Shown in pieces: positions 1 to 8,179 of a stretch of DNA of 64,000 nt. The notes below the pieces were generated by a model that saw nothing but the letters and a program-made list of their open reading frames with translations, did no database searches and was not told the DNA's origin. Source of the DNA: Bradyrhizobium sp. AZCC 1719 (GTDB taxonomy: Bacteria; Pseudomonadota; Alphaproteobacteria; Rhizobiales; Xanthobacteraceae); contig NZ_JAZHRU010000001.1 in assembly GCF_036924525.1 (NCBI RefSeq), positions 5,857,001 to 5,921,000 on the forward strand. Direction: 5' to 3'. The translations under genes were made by a program, and so were the position numbers. Positions within the stretch are counted from its first letter, which is position 1. Every line of letters starts with the position of its first letter.

Positions 1-288
1 GCGCACCGGCGCAAGCAGCATGCGGAACGCCGTAAAAAGGCGCTCCATGAGGCCCGCCTGCTCGGTGATGAAGCCCATGAAGATGAACAGCGGCACGGCG
101 GCCAGCAGCTCCTCCTTCATCATGCCGATGGTCTGGAAGTAGCCTAGTTCGAAGACCGTCCCGCCCATGCCCCAGTAGCCGAACGAAAAGGCGAGAAACA
201 GCAATGTGAACGAGATCGGCACGCCGATGAAGATCGCTCCAAGCAGGACCAGAAGCATGATGAGGCCGATGAGCGCTTCTGCGGTCAT
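1..288 (-). CDS. dctM: TRAP transporter large permease DctM, N-terminal part (cut by window edge)
   Basis: The minus-strand frame starts MTAEALIGLIMLLVLL and runs off the window edge, giving about 96 residues of a very hydrophobic protein. It contains GVPISFTLLF and PLFIFMGF segments typical of the N-terminal helices of DctM, the 12-helix membrane subunit of TRAP transporters that couples solute import to a sodium or proton gradient. The ATG overlaps the stop of the small permease gene by four bases (ATGA), which indicates translational coupling in a dctP-dctQ-dctM operon. The rest of the gene lies to the left of base 1. Confidence 0.9.
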   Translation of the reverse strand, partial: MTAEALIGLIMLLVLLGAIFIGVPISFTLLFLAFSFGYWGMGGTVFELGYFQTIGMMKEELLAAVPLFIFMGFITEQAGLMERLFTAFRMLLAPVR

Positions 289-848
289 ATCTCGACCTTC
301 TCCTTGTGCTCAAGTTCGACACCGGTGCGCATCATGTAGATGCTCTTGATCAACTCGGACACGCCCTGGATGAGCAGCAGGAAGCAGGCGAGCGGCACGA
401 CGAACTTGAACGGCCACAGCACGGGTCGCCATGGTGTCTGGTCCGAGGTCTCGTTGATCTGAAAGGCGTAGTGAAATTCGTTCCAGCTAATCAGCAACAG
501 CATGATCAGGCTCGGGAAGAAGAAGACGATATAGGAGATCGTATCGATCCAGCCCTTCCTGCGGACGGAGAACTTCTCCCAGAAGAAGTCGGTGCGTATA
601 TGAGCGCCCTTGTGCAGCGCGTAAGCAGCGCCGAGCATGAACAGCGAGCCGTAGAGCATGTAGGTTGCGTCGTAGGCCCAAATGGTCGGCGCGTTGAACA
701 AATAGCGCGCTGTAACCTCGTAGGCGACGGCCAGAACAAGCGGCACCGACAGCCACGAGATGACCGTGCCGGTCCGGTCGGTGAAGCCATCGATGACCCG
801 GATTGCTGCCAGCAGCGCCGGCGACTGTCTGTCAGTTATCTCAGCCAT
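285..848 (-). CDS. dctQ: TRAP transporter small permease DctQ
   Basis: This 187-residue protein has four hydrophobic segments, as expected for DctQ, the small membrane subunit that pairs with DctM. Recognisable features are the EVTARYLFNAPTIWAYD stretch after the first helix and the ALHKGAHIRTDFFWEKF loop, which matches the G-x-H-I-R-V/T-D pattern of the family. I chose the ATG at 848 because GGGAAGGGGAGGG lies directly upstream; the frame is open further upstream but without family similarity. It lies about 100 bases after dctP and overlaps dctM by four bases, so it belongs to the same transcript. Confidence 0.92.
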   Translation of the reverse strand: MAEITDRQSPALLAAIRVIDGFTDRTGTVISWLSVPLVLAVAYEVTARYLFNAPTIWAYDATYMLYGSLFMLGAAYALHKGAHIRTDFFWEKFSVRRKGWIDTISYIVFFFPSLIMLLLISWNEFHYAFQINETSDQTPWRPVLWPFKFVVPLACFLLLIQGVSELIKSIYMMRTGVELEHKEKVEI

Positions 849-916
849 CCCTCCCCTTCCCGCCGACGTCGGTGCGGCGCGCCTTGCGGCGCGACGCGGG
901 CCGGCTGCGCGTGAAT

Positions 917-942
917 GGGGGCGGCCGAAACCGGCCGCCCCC
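917..942. promoter_or_regulatory. GC-rich hairpin between dctP and dctQ
   Basis: A perfect 11-bp inverted repeat (GGGGGCGGCCG and its complement) with a four-base loop sits in the 104-base gap between dctP and dctQ. No T-run follows on either strand, so it is not a classical rho-independent terminator. Hairpins here could protect the dctP mRNA 3' end or partly stop transcription, giving more binding protein than permease. That role is inferred from position. Confidence 0.5.
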
Positions 943-952
943 GGACGAAGCC

Positions 953-2059
953 CTATTTCTCGACGGGGAAGTAGTAGTTCGCCATGAAGGAGTATGGCGG
1001 GAAATAGGACCGCTTGTACGGCACCACGGCGCTGGCATAGGCCTTCTGCGAATCGTGCACCTTCTTGAAGAACGGGTTCTTGGCGCTCTCGGCCGCCGCG
1101 ATCTCGTCCCACTTCTTGATGAAGGTCAGCAGGATCTCGGTCGGCGTGCGCAGGATCTGTACGCCGTGCTTCTCCTGCATCTCTTTCAGCGCATCGGCGT
1201 TCTGGCGCTGCCATTTGGTCCACCAGACGAGGAATGTTTCGTTCGCCGCCGACTTGATGATCTCCTGCTGCTGAGCGCTGAGCTCCTTCCACACATCGCC
1301 GTTGATCACGATTTCGCCGACCGTCACGTTCTCATGCAGGCCAGGCGAATAGTGGTACTTCCAGACGTTGTGGAAGCCGAGCTGCATGTCCTCGATGCCG
1401 CCGACCCATTCCGCGCAATCGATCACGCCGCGCTGAGCGGACGGAATGATCTCGCCGCCCGGCATGTTGACCACCGTGAAGCCGAGCGCCTGCCACACTT
1501 CGCCGGCCATGCCGGTCTGGCGGCACTTCATGCCCTTCATGTCCTCGACCGTCTGGATCGGCTTCTTGAACCAGCCGAACGCCTGCGGTCCTGCAGGCAG
1601 GATGGGGAACACGACGACGTTGAGCTTGAGCTCCTTCTGATAGAACTCGTTGTACAGATCGAGGCCACCGCCGTGATAGAACCAGCCCATCACGTCCATG
1701 TAGTCCATGCCGAACGTGCCGCCGGGACCGCCGGTGAAAAGGATTGCGGTCTTGTTCTTGCCGGTCCAGTAGCCGGCCCACGCATGCGCTCCGTCGAGCA
1801 CCTTCTTGTTGGTCGCGTCCAGTACTTCGAACGCCGGCACGACCTGGCCGGCGGGCATCGCCTCGATCTTCAGCGCGCCGGCCGATAGTTTGTTCACCCG
1901 CTCGGCGAAGTAGGTGAAGTTGTCATAGAGCGTAAGCGACGCCGGCCATGTGGCCTGCATCTTCAGCACCTTCGTCTGCGCCATGACTGTAGTGGTGGAT
2001 CCGACGAACGCCGATGCGATCAGGGCAACGGCGACCAATCCCAGAAACAAGCGTTTCAT
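953..2059 (-). CDS. dctP: TRAP transporter substrate-binding protein, DctP family (TakP-like)
   Basis: The 368-residue product starts MKRLFLGLVAVALIASAFVG, a clear Sec signal peptide ending near VMAQ, so it acts in the periplasm. It captures the solute for the DctQM permease encoded downstream. Family marks are the opening LKMQATWPASLTLYDNF, the Arg-containing MKGMKCRQTGMAGEVW segment that normally binds the carboxylate, and the GVIDCAEWVGGIEDMQLGFH region. The Trp-rich GAHAWAGYWTGK and AEWVGG motifs resemble TakP-type proteins that bind 2-oxo acids, but the ligand is not settled. The start is supported by GGGAGGAGA seven bases upstream. Confidence 0.92.
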   Translation of the reverse strand: MKRLFLGLVAVALIASAFVGSTTTVMAQTKVLKMQATWPASLTLYDNFTYFAERVNKLSAGALKIEAMPAGQVVPAFEVLDATNKKVLDGAHAWAGYWTGKNKTAILFTGGPGGTFGMDYMDVMGWFYHGGGLDLYNEFYQKELKLNVVVFPILPAGPQAFGWFKKPIQTVEDMKGMKCRQTGMAGEVWQALGFTVVNMPGGEIIPSAQRGVIDCAEWVGGIEDMQLGFHNVWKYHYSPGLHENVTVGEIVINGDVWKELSAQQQEIIKSAANETFLVWWTKWQRQNADALKEMQEKHGVQILRTPTEILLTFIKKWDEIAAAESAKNPFFKKVHDSQKAYASAVVPYKRSYFPPYSFMANYYFPVEK

Positions 2060-2288
2060 GAGCAATCTCCTCCCTTGGACGACGTGACCTTGGCGATCGA
2101 TTTTCTTCGTTTCTTCTAAGTCGCCTTGCCTTGAAACCACGTCTGCCACCATCCTGCCACCATCGCGGCAAGTTGTCATCTTGCTTTCTGACCGCAGCAA
2201 GGGCCGGCAGACTGCTGCACCGTAGCTGTACTCTTGCGCGGAATCGTGCCGATGGATCTAACGGTGCTTGTTGCACCGCACGACCGCG

Positions 2289-3257
2289 CTACAGCCCGCG
2301 CACGAACGCCTCGAGCGCCGCGTTAGTCGCCTCTGGCGCCTCCTGCTGCACCCAATGTCCGATACCGGGGATGATGGTGGAGCCGCGGAAATCGGAGCAG
2401 GCAACTCCGGGGTCGGCGTAAAGATCCACGCCCGGGACGAAGGCGCGCACGGGGTCACGCTCGCCGGCGATGAAGGCCGATGGCTGCGCAATACTGCGTC
2501 CGCTCAATTCGGCCAGCTCGGCAAAGTCGAGTATCTGTGCGCGGTAGCGGTTGAGTGGACTGCGAAAGCCGCCGGCCCGAAACGCATCGACATAGACCGC
2601 CAGATCGGTCTCACTCATCCAGCCTGGAAAGGGCTGCGGATCGACGAGCCCATCCAGCAGCCGTGCCTCCGCCGGCTTCGGCTCGAGCCACTTGTTGTGA
2701 GGCGCGGCCCCGGACAGTGCAAAATACACCTTGCGCAGGGCACCGGCGATGTCCGTCTCCAGTTCGGCCTCCGCCACGCCCTCTTGCTGGAAATAAATCT
2801 GGTAGAAGAAGCGTCCCTTGTAGATGGATCGCGCAAGTTCGATGAAAGGCACGGGTCCGCGCGGACGGAACGGCACGCTCAGGCCAGCCACCGCCCTGAT
2901 TTTGTCGGGGTGAAGCAGTGCCGTGTGCCACACGATGGGCGCGCCCCAGTCGTGGCCGAACAGAACGGCCGGGCCATCTCCCATATGCTCGATCACAGCA
3001 ACGACATCAGAGGCGAGATGACGTAGCGTGTATGCCGTGATCTCTCTCGGCTTCGAGCTCCGTCCGTAGCCGCGCACGTCAAGCGCGGCTACCCGAAACC
3101 CCCCTGCCGCAAAGTGCGCGATCTGGTGCCGCCAGGAGTACCCGAGCTCCGGGAATCCATGTACGCAGACAATCAGCGGGCCCGAGCCGCTGACGGCCAC
3201 GTTGAGCTTGATCGCTCCGTTCGTCACGGTGACAAAGTCCATCACGGTCACCCACAT
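2289..3257 (-). CDS. Alpha/beta-hydrolase, epoxide hydrolase-like
   Basis: The 322-residue protein has the order of motifs seen in soluble epoxide hydrolases: an HGFPE oxyanion-hole motif at residues 33-37, a GYGRSS segment, and the nucleophile elbow GHDWGAP with Asp103 as nucleophile. The C-terminal catalytic His is in GIGHWVQQE. An Asp nucleophile fits epoxide hydrolases or haloalkane dehalogenases rather than serine esterases; HGFPE favours epoxide hydrolase. There is no signal peptide, so it is cytosolic. It follows the broken oxidoreductase gene by only six bases, so both were probably co-transcribed. A second ATG at 3242 is also possible. Confidence 0.85.
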   Translation of the reverse strand: MWVTVMDFVTVTNGAIKLNVAVSGSGPLIVCVHGFPELGYSWRHQIAHFAAGGFRVAALDVRGYGRSSKPREITAYTLRHLASDVVAVIEHMGDGPAVLFGHDWGAPIVWHTALLHPDKIRAVAGLSVPFRPRGPVPFIELARSIYKGRFFYQIYFQQEGVAEAELETDIAGALRKVYFALSGAAPHNKWLEPKPAEARLLDGLVDPQPFPGWMSETDLAVYVDAFRAGGFRSPLNRYRAQILDFAELAELSGRSIAQPSAFIAGERDPVRAFVPGVDLYADPGVACSDFRGSTIIPGIGHWVQQEAPEATNAALEAFVRGL

Positions 3258-3263
3258 TGCCCG

Positions 3264-3548
3264 TCATATTAGTGACATCACGCGCGCCGCGAGCGCTGGC
3301 TCACGCAGCGCAGCCTGCGGCTTGAGGAGCTGCGAGACTGCTACGGTCAGCCGGTGCACCTCGGGATCCTGCGCGGCGAGCTTGGTCAAAGCCATACCAA
3401 AGTCACGTGCCAGGCGCTTCATGGGGGCATCTTCCGTCAACAACCGGTCCAGGATCACGGCTTCCTCCGCTGCCACGCTCATACCCTGGCCGAACACTGG
3501 ATTGAAGCGACAGAGGGCATCGCCCGTACGCGCGGCATGCTGCCAACC
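3264..3548 (-). pseudogene. C-terminal remnant of an FAD-dependent monooxygenase/oxidoreductase
   Basis: About 90 codons on the minus strand encode TGDALCRFNPVFGQGMSV followed by AAEEAVILDRLL and a helical tail. GDALCRFNPVFGQGM is the second FAD-binding motif of class A flavin monooxygenase-like enzymes, which normally lies about two thirds of the way along a protein of roughly 400 residues. The Rossmann GxGxxG start and the substrate domain are absent, and the frame upstream of the motif is not family-like. No plausible start codon or further remnant is seen up to the chemoreceptor gene. I read it as a truncated gene whose intact form would have preceded the hydrolase. Confidence 0.7.
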
Positions 3549-3730
3549 CCGTCCGCGCCTGCAACTTGAGGGACGTGGCTCGTCCGAACGAATATCAGAA
3601 AATGCCGAAAAGACTTTCAAGACAGTACGTTGGCATTACAACCCAGCGCTCCAATTAGCGGCTTGGTAACGGCCGGCTGGTAGTAAGAAAGAGGCCGTCA
3701 TCAAGGGGCCGCCAGCCGGAAGGTATCCCC

Positions 3731-5839
3731 ATGCATTCGAAGCGCGAGGCCCTTTCGGGCACGTTCACCGTCAAGACCACCCTCGCCGTGATCGTCGGGG
3801 TGCTCGCGGTGCTGGTTCTGATCTCCTGCGCCATTACCGGCGCAGATGCCTGGCGCAGCTACACGGCCGCCGTCCGCGTTGCCGAGGTGAATGCGAACGC
3901 CGATCACCTGCTCAAGGGACTGGAGAACATTCAGCTTGAACGCGGTCAGACCAATACGGCGCTGCAAGCGCCTGCCCCGGCAAATGCTCAGACTGGCGAA
4001 GTGATCCAGAAGCGCCGTTCGCAGGGCGATGCCGTGCTGGCCCCGGCGCTCCGGCAGATTGCCGCCACCGCGACGCCGGAAGGCAAGAAGCTGATTGCCG
4101 ACGTCGAGCAGGCCTATGAACGCGTCAGGCAGCTCCGCCGCAGCGCAGATTCCGCCCTTCAAATCCCGAAGGAGCAGCGCGATGCCGAACTGCTCAAATC
4201 CTGGTACCCGGCCGTCTCGGACCTCCTGACCCGGATTCAATCGCTCTGGACCATTGCCTCGCGCGAAATCAGCAGGGAAGATGCCATTGTCGGCGAGCTG
4301 ACGATGGTCAAGCAGAGCGCTTTCCTGATGCGCGAATATGCCGGCCGCGAACGCGCCGTTCACGCCGGCAATATCTCGGCCGGCCGCGCGCTATCGACCG
4401 AGCAGCAGCGTGACATCGCCAATTGGCGCGGGCAGGTGCAGTCGAACTGGCAGACGATACGCGATCTAACCGCCGCAGCGGCGTCGCCGCTTGTCTCTGC
4501 CGTTGCCGCCGCCGAGCAAAACTTCCTCGGCAATTTCAAGGTTCAAACCGATACAATCTACAAGGCAGGCATCGCGGGCGCCGGCTATTCGATGACGGTC
4601 CAGCAATGGTACGACGCGTCGAACCCTGCACTGGAATCCATCGTCCGGATCAAGGATGCCGCGGTCGAAGTCACCAATGTCCACGCGACGGCCAAGGCTG
4701 CGGCGGCAAGAACCCAACTCATTCTCGTCGCCCTCGTCACGCTGCTCGGTATCGTTGTCGGCATGGGGTCGATCTGGGTGCTGTCCCGGCGCGTGATCCG
4801 CCCCTTGACCGCCATGACGGCCGCCATGCAGCGCCTTGCCGGCGGCGATCTGTCGATCGACATCCCTGCGCTGGCGCGGGCTGATGAAGTTGGCGAGATG
4901 GCGCGATCGGTCGCGGTCTTCCGCGACAATGCCGTCAGAGCGAACGCCCTGGCTACCGAACAGCGAGCGGAACAACAGAAGAAAGAGCAACGTCAACAGG
5001 TGATGGAGACGCTGACTTCAGGCTTCGACCAGAGCGCCAGCCGCGTGCTCGATGCCGTCGCGACATCGATCGTCGAAATGCGCGCCACCGCCGAAAGGAT
5101 GGCAGCGGTCGCAACCGAGAATACCAACAAGGCCTCGGCCGTGGCGTCGGGCGCGCGGGAAACGTCGAGCAACGTGCAGACGGTGGCCACCGCCACGGAG
5201 GAACTGTCCGCCTCCGTCACCGAAATCAGCCGGCAGGTCAGCCAGTCGGCGGCGATCGCGGCAAAGGCCGTGCAGGAAGCACAGGGAACCAACGCCGAAA
5301 TTCAGGGCCTTGCGGCGATGGCGCAGCGGATCGGCGACATCGTCAAGCTGATCAACAACATCGCCTCGCAGACCAATCTGCTGGCGCTCAATGCCACCAT
5401 CGAAGCGGCGCGTGCCGGCGACAGCGGCAGGGGCTTTGCCGTCGTCGCGGCCGAGGTGAAGAGCCTGGCCGAGCAGACGTCAAAAGCCACCGAGGAGATC
5501 GCCTCCCAGATATCCGCGATCCAGGGAGCCACGCAGAAATCCGTCGTCTCGATCGAGGCCATCGGCAAGACCATCGGCGAAATCAGCGAGATCGCAACAA
5601 CCATCGCCTCTGCCATCGAGCAACAGGGCGCGGCGACCCAGGAGATCGCGCGCAATGTGCAACAGGCTGCGGCCGGCACCCAGGAAGTGTCCGCCAATGT
5701 CGGCGGCGTCACCGAGGGCGCGGCAGCCACTGGCGCAGCGGCAAGCCAGGTCGAGACCGCCGCCGGCAATCTGTCGCGGCAGTCGCAGCAGTTGCGCGAG
5801 CAGGTCGACGCGTTTCTTGGTCAGGTGCGCGCGGCATAG
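3731..5839 (+). CDS. Methyl-accepting chemotaxis protein
   Basis: The 702-residue protein has an N-terminal transmembrane helix (residues about 15-37), a helical periplasmic sensor domain of about 290 residues, a second transmembrane helix near 327-350, a HAMP linker ([20 protein letters not shown] onward) and a long cytoplasmic coiled coil. The signalling tip carries [17 protein letters not shown] and [19 protein letters not shown], around residues 546-590, where CheA and CheW bind. The sensor begins with an [10 protein letters not shown] helix that recalls nitrate/nitrite-sensing type bundles, so the ligand is open. No C-terminal CheR-tethering pentapeptide is present. GGAAGG lies eight bases before the ATG. 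No other chemotaxis gene is nearby. Confidence 0.95.
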   Translation: MHSKREALSGTFTVKTTLAVIVGVLAVLVLISCAITGADAWRSYTAAVRVAEVNANADHLLKGLENIQLERGQTNTALQAPAPANAQTGEVIQKRRSQGDAVLAPALRQIAATATPEGKKLIADVEQAYERVRQLRRSADSALQIPKEQRDAELLKSWYPAVSDLLTRIQSLWTIASREISREDAIVGELTMVKQSAFLMREYAGRERAVHAGNISAGRALSTEQQRDIANWRGQVQSNWQTIRDLTAAAASPLVSAVAAAEQNFLGNFKVQTDTIYKAGIAGAGYSMTVQQWYDASNPALESIVRIKDAAVEVTNVHATAKAAAARTQLILVALVTLLGIVVGMGSIWVLSRRVIRPLTAMTAAMQRLAGGDLSIDIPALARADEVGEMARSVAVFRDNAVRANALATEQRAEQQKKEQRQQVMETLTSGFDQSASRVLDAVATSIVEMRATAERMAAVATENTNKASAVASGARETSSNVQTVATATEELSASVTEISRQVSQSAAIAAKAVQEAQGTNAEIQGLAAMAQRIGDIVKLINNIASQTNLLALNATIEAARAGDSGRGFAVVAAEVKSLAEQTSKATEEIASQISAIQGATQKSVVSIEAIGKTIGEISEIATTIASAIEQQGAATQEIARNVQQAAAGTQEVSANVGGVTEGAAATGAAASQVETAAGNLSRQSQQLREQVDAFLGQVRAA

Positions 5840-5844
5840 CCTGG

Positions 5845-6456
5845 CTAGTTCGGCCGGGCGCTGCCTTCATACATGAAGGTCATCGCCTTGGGTCCTGGCA
5901 TATAGCCGGTCTCCACCCGATCAATCCTGAATCCTGCCGCTTCGATCATCGTGCTGATCGGTCGATTGAGGTGACAGCCGCCGCTGATGCATTTCCAGGC
6001 CGGCGTCAGCCAGTCCTGCCACCGTCTCACATTCTTGTCCGGCGCCATGCCGTGTTCCACGAACAACAGCTTGCCGCCAGGGCGAAGCACGCGCCGCATT
6101 TCGGTGAGCGCCATGGCGGCATCCGGAATGCTGCACAAGGTCCAGGTCGTCACCACCGTATCGACGCTGCGATCATCGAGTGGAATGGCCTCCGCCGAAG
6201 CCTCGATGAAGTTGACCGGCGTACCCGGATGCAGAGCATCGCGGGCCATTGCGATGAGCTTCGGGGCCGGCTCCAGCGCCAAGAGCTCCCTCACCGGCGG
6301 CCGATAGAACGGCAAGTTCCGGCCCGAACCGATCCCGATCTCGAGCACACGACCCTCGGCCGCGCCGATCACCCGCTCGCGATATGGCCGAAGCTGCTTG
6401 TTGCGCATCGCGAGATCGCAAACCCGCGGCAGGATAATGTCGTTGTAGAAGCCCAT
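5845..6456 (-). CDS. Class I SAM-dependent methyltransferase (UbiE/PmtA-like)
   Basis: This 203-residue cytosolic protein shows motif I as VLEIGIGSGRNLPFY, motif II around ALEPAPKLIAMA, an acidic EASAEAIPLDDRSVDTVV motif, and LRPGGKLLFVEHG as motif III. The pattern is that of small methyltransferases annotated as UbiE- or phospholipid N-methyltransferase-like. The C-terminal HLNRPISTMIEAAGF and GPKAMTFMYEG stretches agree with this. The substrate cannot be read from sequence. It converges on the chemoreceptor gene with only five bases between the stops and is divergent from the cation transporter gene. Confidence 0.85.
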   Translation of the reverse strand: MGFYNDIILPRVCDLAMRNKQLRPYRERVIGAAEGRVLEIGIGSGRNLPFYRPPVRELLALEPAPKLIAMARDALHPGTPVNFIEASAEAIPLDDRSVDTVVTTWTLCSIPDAAMALTEMRRVLRPGGKLLFVEHGMAPDKNVRRWQDWLTPAWKCISGGCHLNRPISTMIEAAGFRIDRVETGYMPGPKAMTFMYEGSARPN

Positions 6457-6657
6457 GCCTCGTCTCCATCAGTTCTGCTCGCGAGTCCCATCAGGCCGGC
6501 GCGCATAGCTCGGAACCGATGATGGATTTCACGGAGCTTGTCAGGATCGCGATTGACCAATGAATATGCAACGCAACGCTCGCACTGCTCCAGGGTCGAC
6601 TGTCGCTTTCCTGGTGACGCAATTGTGTAACACGAACTTGCGTCCTACTTTCCGTGG

Positions 6658-7287
6658 ATGGCCGATGCTTGTTGCACACCTCCGCCCCTGAACTTGGACC
6701 GGAACCGCGGCAATCCGGCTTATCGCCGGGTTCTTTGGGTGGTCCTTGGCATCAATGCCGCCATGTTCCTCACCGAGATCGGCGTAGGCTTGGCGGCGGG
6801 ATCGGCTTCGCTCCAGGCCGACGCGCTCGATTTTCTCGGCGACGCGGGAAACTATGCGATCAGCCTCTTTGTGGTTGGGATGGCACTGCGCTATCGCGCA
6901 TCAGCGGCGCTTGCCAAGGGTGCCACTATGGGAGCCTTCGGCCTTTGGGTAATTGCCATGGCCATCTGGCACGCCGCACACGGGACGCTGCCGAGTGCAT
7001 TCACCATGGGTGCGGTCGGAGTCATGGCCCTTGCAGCCAATGTTGCGTCATTCGGACTCTTATGGGCCTATCGCAACGGCGACGCCAACATGCGCTCGGC
7101 CTGGATCTGCACCCGTAACGATGTTCTAGGCAATCTCGCCGTGCTGCTGGCCGCGCTCGGCGTGTTTGGCACCGGTACCGGTTGGCCGGATGTGATTGTT
7201 GCTTCGTGCATGGCCGGACTTGCGCTTCAAGGCGCATTCGTGGTGGTCCGCCAATCCGCTGGTGAATTGAAGGCTCAACCAGCGTAG
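6658..7287 (+). CDS. CDF-type cation efflux transporter (short form)
   Basis: The 209-residue protein has about six hydrophobic segments and the cation diffusion facilitator layout: an N-terminal MADACCTPPP, a helix with QADALDFLGDAGNY and a later helix with CTRNDVLGNLAV. These positions usually carry the HxxxD metal pairs; here the first is DxxxD and the second appears to be CxxxD. There is no long cytoplasmic C-terminal domain, so it is shorter than CzcD-type proteins. The paired N-terminal cysteines could bind metal. It faces the copper operon tail to tail, which fits a metal role, but the cation is not determined. Confidence 0.8.
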   Translation: MADACCTPPPLNLDRNRGNPAYRRVLWVVLGINAAMFLTEIGVGLAAGSASLQADALDFLGDAGNYAISLFVVGMALRYRASAALAKGATMGAFGLWVIAMAIWHAAHGTLPSAFTMGAVGVMALAANVASFGLLWAYRNGDANMRSAWICTRNDVLGNLAVLLAALGVFGTGTGWPDVIVASCMAGLALQGAFVVVRQSAGELKAQPA

Positions 7288-7427
7288 AAAGCGGCAGTGC
7301 AGTGTCTGTCCTTCGCTCAGACGGCGGCGACCTCGGAAAATGCTGCGAGTTACCAGCGCAACAGTCGGCCCAAACACCGCGCCCCGCCAACGTGCACAAC
7401 GCAATCGTCCACCCGGTCGGTTACAGT

Positions 7428-8171
7428 CTAGCAGCGGCGCTCGACGAAGTTCATGATTTCTTCCGGCGCCGAAAAGATCACGGCTGCCCGATCACCCATC
7501 ATTCCTGCGCCCAAGAGAGCCGGCGCATCCTTCTCGGGCCCATCCTTACTGGTATCCGTCCTGAAGCGGAGGTTGCGCTCCCAGAAGGCGCGTGTCTTGC
7601 CGTCGGCTGTGGTGACACGATAGGTGTCGCGGCAATAACCGATGGTTTTGACCTGAATGCCCGGTTCAAGCGCCTTTAGATTTGGATCGGCGCCGCCACC
7701 CATCATGCCTCCCATGCCGCCCCTCTGGTCTTGTTGCGCGGTTTGGCTCCGCGCCGCGCCGGGTTTGGTGGCTTCTTTCAGAAACGCCAGGAGGTCTGCC
7801 CGGGCCGGAGGTTCCTTGATTCCTGCAAATGTCATCTCGTTGCCAGGAACGAGATGCTGCGGATCGGTCAGCCATTGATCGAGCGTTCGGTCATCCCACG
7901 TCAGTCCGGACGATTTCAACGCATCGGAAAAGCGCTCGAAGCTTGGCAGCGTACCGGCCTTGCGTCCCCATAGTTCAGCAAGGCTCGGTCCCGTCATGTT
8001 GCGATCGCGCTCCAGCGAATGGCATGCTGCGCAGGCCCTGAAATTACGTTCGCCGCGAGCAGCATTGCCTTGTTGCGCATGGAGAGAAGAGAAGCTGAGA
8101 ACAGCCATAAGGGCCGAAGCAGCCGCCAACCTGAAACTCGGCATCGTGCCGGAGATCGCTGCGTAAGTCAT
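7428..8171 (-). CDS. c-type cytochrome with C-terminal extension, copper operon
   Basis: The 247-residue product has a signal peptide ending near SSLHAQQ, then one class I cytochrome c domain with the haem motif CAACH and a likely axial Met in NEMTFAGI. This matches periplasmic monohaem cytochromes. After about residue 145 comes a Gly/Met-rich linker (GGMGGMMGGG) and a domain of about 90 residues containing YCRDTYRVTTADGKTRAFWE that I do not recognise. GAGGTG lies six bases before the ATG. It follows cusA by eight bases and is the last gene of the copper operon, so it may pass electrons for copper oxidation or bind copper through the Met-rich linker; this is inference. Confidence 0.88.
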   Translation of the reverse strand: MTYAAISGTMPSFRLAAASALMAVLSFSSLHAQQGNAARGERNFRACAACHSLERDRNMTGPSLAELWGRKAGTLPSFERFSDALKSSGLTWDDRTLDQWLTDPQHLVPGNEMTFAGIKEPPARADLLAFLKEATKPGAARSQTAQQDQRGGMGGMMGGGADPNLKALEPGIQVKTIGYCRDTYRVTTADGKTRAFWERNLRFRTDTSKDGPEKDAPALLGAGMMGDRAAVIFSAPEEIMNFVERRC

Positions 8172-8179
8172 GGTTCACC

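Noticed and set aside
306..914. 202-codon plus-strand frame over dctQ
   Set aside because: It is the antisense shadow of dctQ; it has no ribosome site and a shuffled composition rich in Asp, His and Arg.
803..1888. 361-codon plus-strand frame over dctP
   Set aside because: Antisense shadow of a clear TRAP binding protein gene; high GC leaves few stops on the opposite strand.
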